Positions 47,416-56,506 of a stretch of 64,000 bases of DNA are shown piece by piece. The stretch lies in contig NZ_WUEY01000003.1 of assembly GCF_010668395.1 (NCBI RefSeq), forward strand, positions 434,001 to 498,000, written 5' to 3'. The stretch comes from Martinezella lusitana (GTDB lineage: Bacteria; Pseudomonadota; Alphaproteobacteria; Rhizobiales; Rhizobiaceae). The notes beneath the pieces were generated by a model, which did not search any database, was not told the origin of the DNA, and saw only the letters and a list, made by a program, of their open reading frames with translations. The stretch's first letter is position 1. The number at the start of each line of letters is the position of its first letter. A program made the translations under genes and the position numbers.

Positions 47416-48975
47416 ATGAACACGAGTGAAAAGTCCGAGCAATTTAACTTGGACAATATTCGCAAGCAGGTTTCGGAAATCCGCACCCGCGGCGCCGGGG
47501 AAGCTCACGGCGACAACCCGGACGGCATCAATGCCTATGCCCGGCAAGTCGCGGAGCAGTTGCGCGAAACGAACCAATCCCCGGCGATCGTCGTCGGGCA
47601 ATATCGGTTGTTCGAATTTCTGTCGCTGCTCGCGCTCGGGCTTGCAATCCTCTTCTTCGGAACGGCGGCGGACAATCATCCGTTCGTGTCCAAGGCGGTC
47701 GTGACGATTGCCCTGTGCGGCCTTGCCATCGCGTTTCTGCAGATTGCCGATGCCTATCAGATACCGGTGCTGCGCTCGCCTCAGCGCTTCCTGCACCGGG
47801 TTCTCGGATCATGGGTTGCCGCCTTCGCGGTCATGGCCATCGCCCTCGTGCCGTTCGACATCAACAATATCTATTCGATCCGCCTTCTCGGCCTGTGGCT
47901 CATGGCGGGTGCGGGCTTCCTTCTCGTCGCCCGCTTTCTCTTTGCCTATGGCATCCGCCATTGGGCGCGCAACGGCATCATGGAACGGCGTGCGGTTATC
48001 ATCGGCGGCGGCGAACCGGCCAAGGAACTCATCCGCGCGCTGGAGCACCAGCCCGATAACGATATCCGGATCTGCGGCATCTTCGATGATCGTGGCGAAA
48101 AACGCTCCCCCGTCATGGTCGCCGGCTATCCGAAGCTCGGCACGGTCGCGGAACTCGTCGAATTCGCCCGTCTCGTGCGCGTGGATATGCTGATCATCTC
48201 GCTTCCGATCAGCGCCGAGGATCGCATCCTGCAATTGCTCAAGATGCTTTGGGTGCTGCCCGTCGACATTCGTCTGGCGGCACATGCCAACAAGCTGCGC
48301 TTCCGGCCCCGCTCCTATTCGCATGTCGGCGCCGTGCCGATGCTCGATATCTTCAACAAACCGATCCGGGACTGGGACGGCGTTGCAAAGCGCATCTTCG
48401 ATGTCTTCTTCAGCCTGCTGGCGCTGGTGCTGCTCTGGCCGATCATGCTGGGAGCTGCGATTGCCGTGAAGGCGACATCGAGAGGGCCGGTTCTCTTCAT
48501 GCAGAAGCGTCACGGCTTCAACAACGAGATCATCAACGTCTTCAAGTTCCGCTCGATGTATACGCATATGAGCGATCCGTCGGCGCGCAATGCCGTGACG
48601 AAGAACGATCCACGCGTCACGCCCGTCGGCCGCTTCATCCGCAAGACGTCGATCGACGAACTGCCGCAGCTTTTCAACGTGCTCCTCGGCAACCTCTCCC
48701 TCGTGGGGCCACGGCCGCATGCGGTTCTCGCCGCCAGCCACAACCGCACCTATGCCGATGTCGTCGAAGGCTATTTCGCGCGCCATCGCGTCAAGCCGGG
48801 CGTAACGGGCTGGGCGCAGATCAACGGCTGGCGCGGCGAGATCGACAGCGACGACAAGATCAAGTTCCGTACCGCCTATGACCTCTACTATATCGAGAAC
48901 TGGTCGCTGCTCTTCGATCTGAAGATCCTCTTCCTGACGCCTTTCCGCCTGCTCAATACGGAAAACGCCTATTGA
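47416..48975 (+). CDS. Initiating polyprenyl glycosylphosphotransferase (WbaP/ExoY-type)
   Basis: A 519-aa enzyme that starts repeat-unit assembly by transferring a hexose-1-phosphate to undecaprenyl phosphate. About four N-terminal helices (70-190) are followed by a CoA_binding_3 Rossmann part (VIIGGGEPAKELIRAL, about 195-300) and the C-terminal bac_transf domain (about 325-510) with RIFDVFFSLLALVLLWPIM, NVFKFRSMYT, SIDELPQLFNVLLGNLSLVGPRP and RVKPGVTGWAQING. The downstream polymerase gene overlaps its stop by 4 bp. Confidence 0.93.
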   Translation: MNTSEKSEQFNLDNIRKQVSEIRTRGAGEAHGDNPDGINAYARQVAEQLRETNQSPAIVVGQYRLFEFLSLLALGLAILFFGTAADNHPFVSKAVVTIALCGLAIAFLQIADAYQIPVLRSPQRFLHRVLGSWVAAFAVMAIALVPFDINNIYSIRLLGLWLMAGAGFLLVARFLFAYGIRHWARNGIMERRAVIIGGGEPAKELIRALEHQPDNDIRICGIFDDRGEKRSPVMVAGYPKLGTVAELVEFARLVRVDMLIISLPISAEDRILQLLKMLWVLPVDIRLAAHANKLRFRPRSYSHVGAVPMLDIFNKPIRDWDGVAKRIFDVFFSLLALVLLWPIMLGAAIAVKATSRGPVLFMQKRHGFNNEIINVFKFRSMYTHMSDPSARNAVTKNDPRVTPVGRFIRKTSIDELPQLFNVLLGNLSLVGPRPHAVLAASHNRTYADVVEGYFARHRVKPGVTGWAQINGWRGEIDSDDKIKFRTAYDLYYIENWSLLFDLKILFLTPFRLLNTENAY

Positions 48976-50234
48976 CCGCGTTCGACCTTCCAGCGTCCCG
49001 GGTCGCGCAACCGCAGCTGGCCACATTGCGGATGCTCGGCACAGCCAGCGTCGCCATCGGCGTGTTCCTGTCGGGCTTCGTGATCGCGGAGCCGGCACCC
49101 TACGAACTGTGGCTCGCCTTTCTCATCGGCAGCTGGTTCATCCTCGGGCTGAAGATATCGCGCAGCGTCGCGCCGCTTCTGGCCTTGTTCCTGGCATTCA
49201 ACGTCGGCGGCATGCTGTCGATCACGCAGATGCACGACCTCGCCGCGGGAAATCATCTCGACGGCCCGATCTATATCGCCGTCTCCACCTTTCTGGCGCT
49301 GAGCTCCGTCTTCTATGCCGCCATTACCGAAGACAATGAAAAGCGGCTGAAGCTGATCTTCAATACCTGGGTGGTGGCGGCGCTGATTACGGCAAGCCTC
49401 GGCATTCTCGGCTATTTCCACGCCGTTCCGGGCTTCGATATCTTCACGCGCTACGACCGTGCCATGGGCGCTTTCCAGGATCCGAACGTCTTCGGCCCCT
49501 ATCTGGTGGCGCCGAGCCTCTACCTTATGCACGGCCTGCTGATCGGCGATTTGAAGAAGGCGCCGATCAAGGCCATCTGCCTGTTCGTTCTGGCCTTCGG
49601 GGTGTTTCTGTCCTTTTCCCGCGCAGCCTGGGCCCTGTTTGCCTTCGCCTCGGTGATGCTGATCTTCTGCATGCTGCTGAAGCATCGCAGCAATGCCTTC
49701 CGGCTGCGCATCCTGGTGATGTCGCTGGCGGCGATCCTCCTGATGGTCGTCCTGCTGGTCGTCGCGCTGCAGTTTCCGCAGGTCAGCGACCTGTTTTCCA
49801 CGCGCCTGCAGCTGGTGCAGAGCTATGACGGCGGGCATCTCGGCCGCTTCGAACGTCACAGCATCGGCTTTCAGATGTCCATGGAACGGCCGCTCGGCAT
49901 CGGGCCATTGGTCTTCGGTCAGATCTTCCGCGAGGACGAGCACAATACCTGGCTGAAGACGCTGACCACCTATGGCTGGCTCGGCTTCGTAACGTGGATC
50001 AGCATGATCTGCTGGACCGTTTATATCGGCTTTCGCAACCTTCTGAGGGAGCGGCCCTGGCAGCCTTTCGTGATGATCGCCTGGATCGTCATTCTCGGCC
50101 ATGTCGGTATCGGCAATGTCATCGATACAGATCATTGGCGCCATCTTTACATGCTGATCGGCATCGTCTGGGGCTGCGGCGCTCTCGAGCAAAAGCATCA
50201 GCGCGCCTTGAGCAGAGGGGAAGCAGCGCCTTGA
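48972..50234 (+). CDS. O-antigen ligase/polymerase-like membrane protein (Wzy type)
   Basis: A 420-aa protein with about ten or more helices. The large periplasmic loop and FLSFSRAAWALFAFASV and GIGPLVFGQIFREDEHNTWLKTLTTYGWLGF segments (His/Glu near the long loop) are typical of Wzy/WaaL. It likely polymerises repeat units. The start is TTG 48972, whose TTGA overlaps the preceding stop. The following gene begins in the same way with TTGA over its own stop, so three genes are tightly coupled. Confidence 0.88.
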   Translation: MTAFDLPASRVAQPQLATLRMLGTASVAIGVFLSGFVIAEPAPYELWLAFLIGSWFILGLKISRSVAPLLALFLAFNVGGMLSITQMHDLAAGNHLDGPIYIAVSTFLALSSVFYAAITEDNEKRLKLIFNTWVVAALITASLGILGYFHAVPGFDIFTRYDRAMGAFQDPNVFGPYLVAPSLYLMHGLLIGDLKKAPIKAICLFVLAFGVFLSFSRAAWALFAFASVMLIFCMLLKHRSNAFRLRILVMSLAAILLMVVLLVVALQFPQVSDLFSTRLQLVQSYDGGHLGRFERHSIGFQMSMERPLGIGPLVFGQIFREDEHNTWLKTLTTYGWLGFVTWISMICWTVYIGFRNLLRERPWQPFVMIAWIVILGHVGIGNVIDTDHWRHLYMLIGIVWGCGALEQKHQRALSRGEAAP

Positions 50235-51466
50235 ATATTCGCACCAGCGTCAAGCGCCTGTCGTTGCTGCAGGTTCTCGAACCAAGCGGCGGCGGCTCGG
50301 GGCGGCACTTCCTCGATCTGTGCCGGGCGATGCAACATCGCGGTCATTCCGTCACCGCCATCTATTCGCCGGTGCGTGCCGAGCCTGCCTTTGTTGCCGA
50401 GCTGCAAAGCATCGGCCTGGACAATGTCGTCCCGCTCGACATGCGGCGGGCGCCCGGTCCCTGGGACCTGTCGGCGTGGTGGCATCTCCGCAAGATAGCG
50501 GCGCGGCACGGGCCGTTCGACCTGATCCATGGCCATAGTTCGAAGGCCGGCGCGCTGACACGACTGCGGCTGCCGGGCCGACACGTCCCGGTCCTTTATA
50601 CGCCGCATGCCTTCCGCACCATGGATCCGACGCTGGGCGCCAAGGGCCGCATGGTCTATGGCGGCATCGAGCGCTTTCTCGGCACCTGGCTGACGGATCG
50701 GCTGGTCTGCGTTTCGCAGGATGAGTACAATCATGCCATGTCGCTCGGCATTCCCGAAGCGCGCCTGCGGGTCGTGGTCAATGGCGTCAACGCGCCGCCC
50801 CTCAGCCAGCGCGCTGCCATTCGCAAGCGATATGGCATTCCCCAGGATGCCCTGCTCTTCGGCTTCGTCGGCCGGATGACCCGGCAAAAGGCGCCTGAAC
50901 GCCTTGTTCAAGCCTTTGCGCACATGGCGGCGGCAGTACCGCAAGCCTATCTGCTGATGATCGGCGTCGGCGAACTGGCCGATACCGTCAGGGAAACGAT
51001 CAGGGCATGCGGACTTGAAGATCGTGCTCGCCTGGACGGCAGCGTGCCGGGCGTGACGGCCATCGATGCCTTCGATGTCGTCGTCATGCCAAGCCGCTAC
51101 GAGGCGATGTCCTATGTGATGCTGGAGGCTGCGGCCGCGGGCAAGCCGCTCGTGCTGGCCGACGTCGGTGGCGCGCGCACGGTGCTGGAGCACGGCAAGA
51201 ACGGCTATATCGTTCCCAACAGCAACGATCCGGAGGCGTTGGCGGCCGCGATGGCGAGCTTCGCCGATCCGACGCTGCTTGCCAGTTTCACCGCTGAAGC
51301 GCGCCGCCGCAAGGATGGTTATACGCTGGCAGGCATGGCGGATGCGACCGAGAAAATTTATCAGGAGCTGCTCGGCTACCCCGTCCCCGCTCAGCTGGAT
51401 CTGACCGGAAATGGAGACTTGCGCGATGCGGTCGAAGGCCGGCAGAAGAGCGCGGCCGCCCTTTGA
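50231..51466 (+). CDS. Glycosyltransferase family 4
   Basis: A 411-aa GT-B enzyme. N-terminal SLLQVLEPSGGGSGRHFLDLCRAM, acceptor-side DLIHGHSSKAGALTR, C-terminal FVGRMTRQKAPERLVQAF, LLMIGVGELAD and VVMPSRYEAMSYVMLEAAAAGKPLVLA, in the standard GT4 order. The start TTG 50231 overlaps the polymerase stop (TTGA). A TTG start in the overlap is consistent with coupling. It is the last gene of the second polysaccharide run. Confidence 0.9.
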   Translation: MNIRTSVKRLSLLQVLEPSGGGSGRHFLDLCRAMQHRGHSVTAIYSPVRAEPAFVAELQSIGLDNVVPLDMRRAPGPWDLSAWWHLRKIAARHGPFDLIHGHSSKAGALTRLRLPGRHVPVLYTPHAFRTMDPTLGAKGRMVYGGIERFLGTWLTDRLVCVSQDEYNHAMSLGIPEARLRVVVNGVNAPPLSQRAAIRKRYGIPQDALLFGFVGRMTRQKAPERLVQAFAHMAAAVPQAYLLMIGVGELADTVRETIRACGLEDRARLDGSVPGVTAIDAFDVVVMPSRYEAMSYVMLEAAAAGKPLVLADVGGARTVLEHGKNGYIVPNSNDPEALAAAMASFADPTLLASFTAEARRRKDGYTLAGMADATEKIYQELLGYPVPAQLDLTGNGDLRDAVEGRQKSAAAL

Positions 51467-51530
51467 GTTCGCGCGTGATTTTTGTCCGAAACCGGTTCCG
51501 CTTCCTGAGCCGATGCGATAGAGTTAACTC

Positions 51531-51821
51531 ATGATTACTTCAGCACAATTACGTGGCGCGCGCGCCATGCTCGGACTGACGGTGGAAACGCTCGCAAGCG
51601 AGAGCAAGCTTGCGGTTTCGACAATCGAAGCACTGGAAACGGACATCGGCTCGAGCGACATCAAGGCGCTTGCGACGGTTCGGTCCGTCCTCGAAAGCCG
51701 TGGCGTGCTTTTCCTCGCCGGTGGCAGCGACGGAACAGGCGGTCCCGGCATACGCTTCAAGCATTGGTCAGACAATGATGGCATCAGGCCGGAAAACCTG
51801 AATGCCACCAATGATGACTGA
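51531..51821 (+). CDS. Small XRE-type helix-turn-helix protein
   Basis: A 96-aa protein. An XRE-like HTH fits residues 1-60 (ITSAQLRGARAMLGLTVETLA and LAVSTIEALETDIG). The C-terminus (GGPGIRFKHWSDNDG) is a short tail typical of small rhizobial regulators. It probably binds DNA as a dimer. It lies 64 bp after the polysaccharide genes and could regulate them or itself; nothing proves that. Confidence 0.75.
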   Translation: MITSAQLRGARAMLGLTVETLASESKLAVSTIEALETDIGSSDIKALATVRSVLESRGVLFLAGGSDGTGGPGIRFKHWSDNDGIRPENLNATNDD

Positions 51822-51843
51822 CGTTAAGGCGCATCGCCATCGC

Positions 51844-52469
51844 AAAAGTCATGACCTCCACCAAAGGTGGAGGTTTGAAACGCTGCGCTTGAACCACTAG
51901 AAGTGGTTTTGTTAGTGCTTAGTAGCTACGATTAAAGAGGTCGGCAAAGTCGGAAGCTTTGTCGGCCTTTTCTTGGTTCCGGATATATTGTCTGACGACC
52001 TGCTCATTATAGCCCGTCGTCGACACGAAATACCCACGTGCCCAAAAGTGATACCCTTTGTAGCGGCGCTTACGCGCGTACTTGTTGGCAATGTAAAGAG
52101 CCGTCTTGCCCTTCAAAAATCCAACTATATGCGCGACCGAGTATTTCGGCGGGATCGATATCAACATGTGGACATGATCGGGCATCAAATGACCCTCTTC
52201 GATCTGGCAGCCCTTTTGCTGAGCCAGACGACGTAAGAGTTCACCCAACTCTCGACGCACATCCCCGTAGAGTCTTTTCGTTCGGTATTTGCTGCCAAAA
52301 ACAACGTGATATTTGCAGTCCCACGTCGCATGCGAGAGCGATTGCTCATCCATATAACCTCCTTGTTTGAAGTCTGGGCCACGCCAGCGGTTCAAGCAGG
52401 AGGTCTCTCAACTACCGTGTAAAACTCGTCCAGTCCTCCACCGTAGGTGGAGGTTTATTCTTGATATAA
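51844..52469 (-). mobile_element. IS200-type element, copy 1
   Basis: A 626-bp unit identical by eye to the copy at 56999-57624. Only tnpA is present, no tnpB. Both ends carry the same hairpin arms CCTCCACC / GGTGGAGG (51855-51873 with AAA loop; 52435-52453 with GTA loop), the subterminal structures recognised by HUH Y1 transposases. There are no terminal inverted repeats or target duplications, as expected. A plus-strand stem AACCACT / AGTGGTT plus T's lies just inside (51892-51910). Confidence 0.9.
51919..52353 (-). CDS. tnpA: IS200/IS605-family transposase TnpA, copy 1
   Basis: A 144-aa Y1 HUH transposase. The HUH metal motif is DHVHMLIS (His-Val-His), and the catalytic Tyr lies in FVSTTGYNEQVVRQYIRNQ on the C-terminal helix. 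It moves as single-strand circles. ATG 52353 follows GGAGGTTAT. The reading frame is intact and identical to the copy at 57074. Confidence 0.93.
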   Translation of the reverse strand: MDEQSLSHATWDCKYHVVFGSKYRTKRLYGDVRRELGELLRRLAQQKGCQIEEGHLMPDHVHMLISIPPKYSVAHIVGFLKGKTALYIANKYARKRRYKGYHFWARGYFVSTTGYNEQVVRQYIRNQEKADKASDFADLFNRSY

Positions 52470-52472
52470 ATC

Positions 52473-52492
52473 GCCGCACACTTCGGTGCGGC
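52473..52492 (-). terminator. Terminator of the esterase gene, split from its T-tract by IS copy 1
   Basis: Stem GCCGCAC / GTGCGGC with a 6-nt loop, 6 nt after the esterase stop. On the minus strand it is followed by GATTTAT, where the IS begins. Confidence 0.65.
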
Positions 52493-52497
52493 ATTCT

Positions 52498-53520
52498 TCA
52501 GTGCGCCAGCTTCCAGCTTTTGACCAGCTCCTCGGGAGCCGAGATGGCGGCGGGCAGGATGAAGCGCTCGGTGTCGTTGGCCGGTTCCCAGCCCTCGACC
52601 ACCTGGCCGACAGGCAGGCCATGCCCGAAATCCGTCAGCGTCACGAGCTCCAGGATCATATGGCCGTAATCGTCGCGCCATTCGCGGCGCTCGCCACCTT
52701 CGAACAGCCGCAGGCGACCTTTGGTCCGCGGACGTCCGCGCGCGGCCAGCCACTGCGCGACGGAAGCTTCCGCATTGGCAAAGGACACGACCTCGTCGGC
52801 ATCGCCGTGCCAGATGGAAATGGCCGGATAGCGGGTCACCTCGGGAGACACTTCGCGAACGAGCTCTCCCCATTTTTCAGCCGGGCGGTTTGAACCCCGC
52901 TTCATGACGTCAAGCGCCGCCATGGCATCGCGGGCGGCTCCGAAAGGCAAGCCCCCGATGATGGCGCCGGCGGCAAACAGCTCCGGATAGGTTGCGAGCA
53001 AGGCGGCAGCCAAGGCGCCACCGGCCGACAGGCCCATGATAAAGATCCTGCTATCGTCGATATCGTGCACCTTGCGGCTGAAATCGATCATCTCGCGAAC
53101 TGAGCCAAGCTCGCCGCGATCACGCGTGACCAGGCTCGGGCGAAACCAGTTGAAACACAGGTTGGGATTGTTCGATGCCTTCTGTTCTGCGTAAAGCACG
53201 GCGAAGCCATGCTGGCGCGCGAGCGCGCTCCAGCCGCTGGCACGATCGAAATCCTCGGCATTCTGATGACAGCCGTGCAGCACGACGACGAGCGGCATCG
53301 GGGCTTTGACGCCCGGAGGCACGTATTCAACCATACGCAGGTCGCCGGGATTGCGGCCGAACCACAAAATTTCCGTCAGCCGCTGCGGCACTGGGCGCGT
53401 GGGAACGCGACGACGCGCGGGCTGCGATTGCGGCTGCGCCATCGGAAACTTGAGCTGCGGCAGCTCGACGGAATCAACGAGCAAGCGGCGAAGCCGGCTC
53501 GGAACTTTAAAATTCATCAT
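52498..53520 (-). CDS. PHB-depolymerase-family esterase
   Basis: A 340-aa alpha/beta hydrolase. The oxyanion/nucleophile region has VVVLHGCHQNAEDFD and the nucleophile elbow IMGLSAGGALAAALL (Ser about 165). The acid lies in ISIWHGDADEVV and the His in DFGHGLPVG. The FNWFRPSLVTRDRGELGSV segment matches the PHB-depolymerase/esterase (Esterase_PHB) family. There is no signal peptide, so it is probably intracellular. ATG 53520 (or 53517) has AAGG upstream. Confidence 0.85.
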   Translation of the reverse strand: MMNFKVPSRLRRLLVDSVELPQLKFPMAQPQSQPARRRVPTRPVPQRLTEILWFGRNPGDLRMVEYVPPGVKAPMPLVVVLHGCHQNAEDFDRASGWSALARQHGFAVLYAEQKASNNPNLCFNWFRPSLVTRDRGELGSVREMIDFSRKVHDIDDSRIFIMGLSAGGALAAALLATYPELFAAGAIIGGLPFGAARDAMAALDVMKRGSNRPAEKWGELVREVSPEVTRYPAISIWHGDADEVVSFANAEASVAQWLAARGRPRTKGRLRLFEGGERREWRDDYGHMILELVTLTDFGHGLPVGQVVEGWEPANDTERFILPAAISAPEELVKSWKLAH

Positions 53521-53742
53521 GGACCTTTCTATCCACGCCAGCCGCAATCGGTTTTCCTCCGCGGCGGCAGGCGCGCACTGTTTCTTTCAAGAAGCAGTGA
53601 GCATCGAGAAATCGAATCTCTTTTTGCAACGCAGCAAATATAAGGATGGGGGTTCGCTTCGAACAGGCACAAAGCATCATTGCTGCTATGTGAAATCAGC
53701 CTGAATCGATTGAATTTCCGGCTAGAAAAAAACGCAGTTGCG

Positions 53743-53955
53743 TCAGAAATAAGCCCTTGCGAGCGCAAGAAGTTTTGCGTCGTCCTTCACGCCCTGACGA
53801 TAGAGCTGGATGATCAGCGCACCGAGGCGCTCGGCTTCCGGGCTGCGGGGGTTCATGCCGCGATCCGTGCAAACGGCGTCGAGCACTTTTTCCAAACGAT
53901 CCAGATCGTCTGAAAACAGCGGCAAATCCCGGGGATGAATAGGAGTTTCCAACAT
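53743..53955 (-). CDS. Small conserved-looking cytoplasmic protein
   Basis: A 70-aa protein, helical and acidic (LFSDDLDRLEKVLDAVCTDRG, LIIQLYRQGVKDDAKLLALARAYF). It is not recognised as a named family but resembles small Rhizobiales proteins of this length. A weak AGGAT precedes the ATG. A longer frame (53696-54079) is in another phase and unsupported. Confidence 0.6.
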   Translation of the reverse strand: MLETPIHPRDLPLFSDDLDRLEKVLDAVCTDRGMNPRSPEAERLGALIIQLYRQGVKDDAKLLALARAYF

Positions 53956-54201
53956 TCGTGCGTCTCGTCATCCTTCGGGTAGAAGCACGCGGAACCTCGC
54001 CGGCACCCGCTGCATACCCGACGACATGGCCCAAACTATGCGCTTTGCTCGCCGTCTTGGCAAGGAAGCAATTCAGCAATCGCGCCCTTCGAGTTCCGTC
54101 TGATTCGCAAACACAGCGACAAATCCCGACACGGGTACAATTTTAAGTTACCGCATCACCAAGCATTTATCCGCGTCTGCGATAAGAAGGGAAACGGAGA
54201 C

Positions 54202-54600
54202 ATGACGATGACCAGATTTTTGATCCGGGCCGCGTTCGGGCTTGCGCTTGTCAGCGCAGCCTCGCCGGCTCTTGCGCAGAACTTTTCGAATCTCCCCCTG
54301 CGCAACCCTCGCCAGCCGCCAGAGGGATATATCTCCGTGCAATCCGGAATATCGATTTCCTATCCGGTGGCGGATGGCGATAGCGAGGCGCAGCAGGAGA
54401 AGGCGTTGAAATCCTTCTACAAGATCGCCGCGAGCAGCTGCGCGACCCTTCTCGACACCATCGCCGATGCCTGCGAGATCAGCGCCATGTCGAGCAGCAG
54501 CTCGGTCACCAATCTCGACAATCGCGGCACGAGACTTTCGATCAGCGGACAGGTGACGATGTCGGTCAAGCTCAAGCCGTCGGCAGCCGCCGCGAAGTAG
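54202..54600 (+). CDS. Secreted protein of unknown function
   Basis: A 132-aa protein with a signal peptide cleaved near ALA|QNFSN (about residue 26). The mature part has two Cys (SSCATLL and ADACEIS) and SVTNLDNRGTRLSISGQVTMSVKLK, beta-rich. It is unrecognised. A GGAGA site precedes the ATG. Confidence 0.7.
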   Translation: MTMTRFLIRAAFGLALVSAASPALAQNFSNLPLRNPRQPPEGYISVQSGISISYPVADGDSEAQQEKALKSFYKIAASSCATLLDTIADACEISAMSSSSSVTNLDNRGTRLSISGQVTMSVKLKPSAAAAK

Positions 54601-54692
54601 CCCTCCACCATTGCGGTCGGCAAATCGATCCCAAGCCAACGGATCGGTAAGAAATCGCGGCGATAATCCCCTCGCAATCGAGGGATGATACC

Positions 54693-55394
54693 ATGGCGAA
54701 AGCGAAACGACGCACGCGGCGCAAGCCGCAACCCAAGGCGGGCAATTCGATGTGGCTGTGGGGCATCGTCGGTGTCGCGACCGTGGCGGGCATTTATGCC
54801 TATCAGAATCGCAAGGACATGCCGTCGATGCTCGCCCGCGCCGGCGCGGTCGCCGGTATGCAGCATGTGGCACGGGAAGCGCCGGTGCCGGCAGCCAAGC
54901 CGCAGATCAGGACAGCCGCAATCGCTCCCGAGCCGCGCGCGACATCGGCCCTGCCCGTGCCGCCGGCCGCCATTCCGGTGGCAATGCCGGTCGGCAGGAT
55001 ACCGATCGAGCGGCCCTCGCCCTCCCCTGGCCTGCGCGCGCAGACCGGCGGAAAGTTCGTGCTTTGCGGTCCCGGCTCAGGCACCAATTGCGTCATTGAC
55101 GGCAATACCTTCTGGCAGGATGGGATGCGGATCCGGTTGGCGGATATCGATGTGCCGGACGCGGATGCTGCGCGCTGCCCCAGCGAGAAGCAAAAGGCGG
55201 TGGCCGCGAAGCTGCGCCTGCAGGCAATCCTCAACGACGGAACCTTCGTGCTTTCCGGCAGCAACCGCCGCGACGACGAGAATGGCGGCAAGCTGCGCAT
55301 CGCCATGCGCGCTGGCCGCTCGCTCGGCGACCAGTTGGTCAGCGAAGGCTTTGCGCATCGCTGGACGGGCCAGGTGTCGTCCTGGTGTAGCTGA
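54693..55394 (+). CDS. Membrane-anchored thermonuclease-like (SNase fold) protein
   Basis: A 233-aa protein. A basic N-terminus, one membrane helix (about 21-37) and an Ala/Pro linker lead to a staphylococcal-nuclease-like domain (about 120-230): GNTFWQDGMRIRLADIDVPDADAARC, AVAAKLRLQAIL and GRSLGDQLVSEGFAHRW. Positions equivalent to the nuclease catalytic Glu43 and Arg87 look replaced (VPD; GGKLRI), so it may be inactive. Four Cys could make disulfides outside. The ATG follows a weak site. Confidence 0.7.
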   Translation: MAKAKRRTRRKPQPKAGNSMWLWGIVGVATVAGIYAYQNRKDMPSMLARAGAVAGMQHVAREAPVPAAKPQIRTAAIAPEPRATSALPVPPAAIPVAMPVGRIPIERPSPSPGLRAQTGGKFVLCGPGSGTNCVIDGNTFWQDGMRIRLADIDVPDADAARCPSEKQKAVAAKLRLQAILNDGTFVLSGSNRRDDENGGKLRIAMRAGRSLGDQLVSEGFAHRWTGQVSSWCS

Positions 55395-55430
55395 TTTTCA
55401 GAAATTCGATTGGGAGTTCAAGGAGATAAA

Positions 55431-55507
<77 letters not shown>

Positions 55508-55594
55508 ACCTGCCGAAACGGCTTGTTTCGTTTAGAGTTTAGAGTTTCCCGACGCAAGCGAAAAGTGGTGGCTTGCTCAGAAAAAAGTTGCGGC

Positions 55595-55993
55595 TCAGCG
55601 ACAAGCCTGCCTTGGTCCGTGGCTCGGCTGATAGGTGTTGTCCGAGGGGCGGTAGGAGCGATAGCGGCTGGCGCAGTTGCGCGTGTGGCTATCGTAGTAG
55701 CTCTCCGTGTGCTGCCTGTTGAACAGCGTGCCGGTTACGAAGGATTTGAACAGCACGCCGCTGTCGGAATTATCGTCGTAATAGCTGTCCGAGCCGTGAT
55801 GCTGATGGCCGCGGCCCCAATGGCTGTGATGACCATGCCAATGGCCGTGACCGTGATCATGCACCTGGATGACATCAGACTGTTCGGGCACCGACAGGGC
55901 CGGCATGGTGATGGCGCCCGCCGGAACGGCGGCGCCTGCCGCCAGCAACAAACCAAAGCCCGCTGCAGTTATCGACCTGGCAATCGTAAACAT
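55595..55993 (-). CDS. BA14K-like secreted protein with His-rich segment
   Basis: A 132-aa protein with a signal peptide (about 1-27). The C-terminal part NCASRYRSYRPSDNTYQPSHGPRQAC fits the BA14K family (Cys-x2-RY-x-SY ... TY ... C). Between them lies a segment with many His (HDHGHGHWHGHHSHWGRGHQ), which could bind metal ions. BA14K proteins are cell-surface, lectin-like antigens in Brucella. ATG 55993 has GGAG 7 nt upstream. Confidence 0.75.
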   Translation of the reverse strand: MFTIARSITAAGFGLLLAAGAAVPAGAITMPALSVPEQSDVIQVHDHGHGHWHGHHSHWGRGHQHHGSDSYYDDNSDSGVLFKSFVTGTLFNRQHTESYYDSHTRNCASRYRSYRPSDNTYQPSHGPRQACR

Positions 55994-56170
55994 ATGCGAC
56001 TCCTTCGAAATCCGGCGGCGGCGCCTCGCAAATTTGCGTGAAAAAACCTTGCTGCCGTGCACGCCGTTATTATCTGTATATAGTGATTTGGAGCCACACT
56101 CATAGATGCCCTCCGTCTTTATTGTGCGGCAGATTTCGCAGAAACGAAGGGGGCACGGAAAGTTACGGCA

Positions 56171-56428
56171 ATGAAGCCTCTGATAGCCCTTATGCTATGT
56201 GCCCCCCTGCTTGCCGCATGCGCGGCAGCCGAGCCCTTGCAGCCCATTCCCGGCAGCATCACCTATGGCGGCCAACCGCGTATGAAGCTGACGCAATCGC
56301 CTCCCGGCTCGCAACTGCAGCATCACTTCACCAACCAATGGGGCCAGGATGTCTATGAGACCTACATCATCCAGCCGGACCGGAGCCTGAAGCTCGTCAG
56401 CCGTGAGGAAGTAAGCCCGCCATTCTGA
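56171..56428 (+). CDS. Small lipoprotein
   Basis: An 85-aa protein with signal and lipobox LLAACA (Cys17), then IPGSITYGGQPRMKLTQSPPGS and FTNQWGQDVYETYIIQPD. Unrecognised; likely outer-membrane or periplasmic. Confidence 0.65.
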   Translation: MKPLIALMLCAPLLAACAAAEPLQPIPGSITYGGQPRMKLTQSPPGSQLQHHFTNQWGQDVYETYIIQPDRSLKLVSREEVSPPF

Positions 56429-56506
56429 GCGGCGCGTTGCCCCGCAAATAAAAACTCCGCCGGGATGAGCCGACGGAGCTTGCATTTCGGTATCTTGGAA
56501 AATGGA

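Noticed and set aside
51852..52453. Repeated CCTCCACC/GGTGGAGG hairpins as a CRISPR or repeat array
   Set aside because: Only two hairpins per element exist, at the element ends. They are the transposase recognition hairpins.
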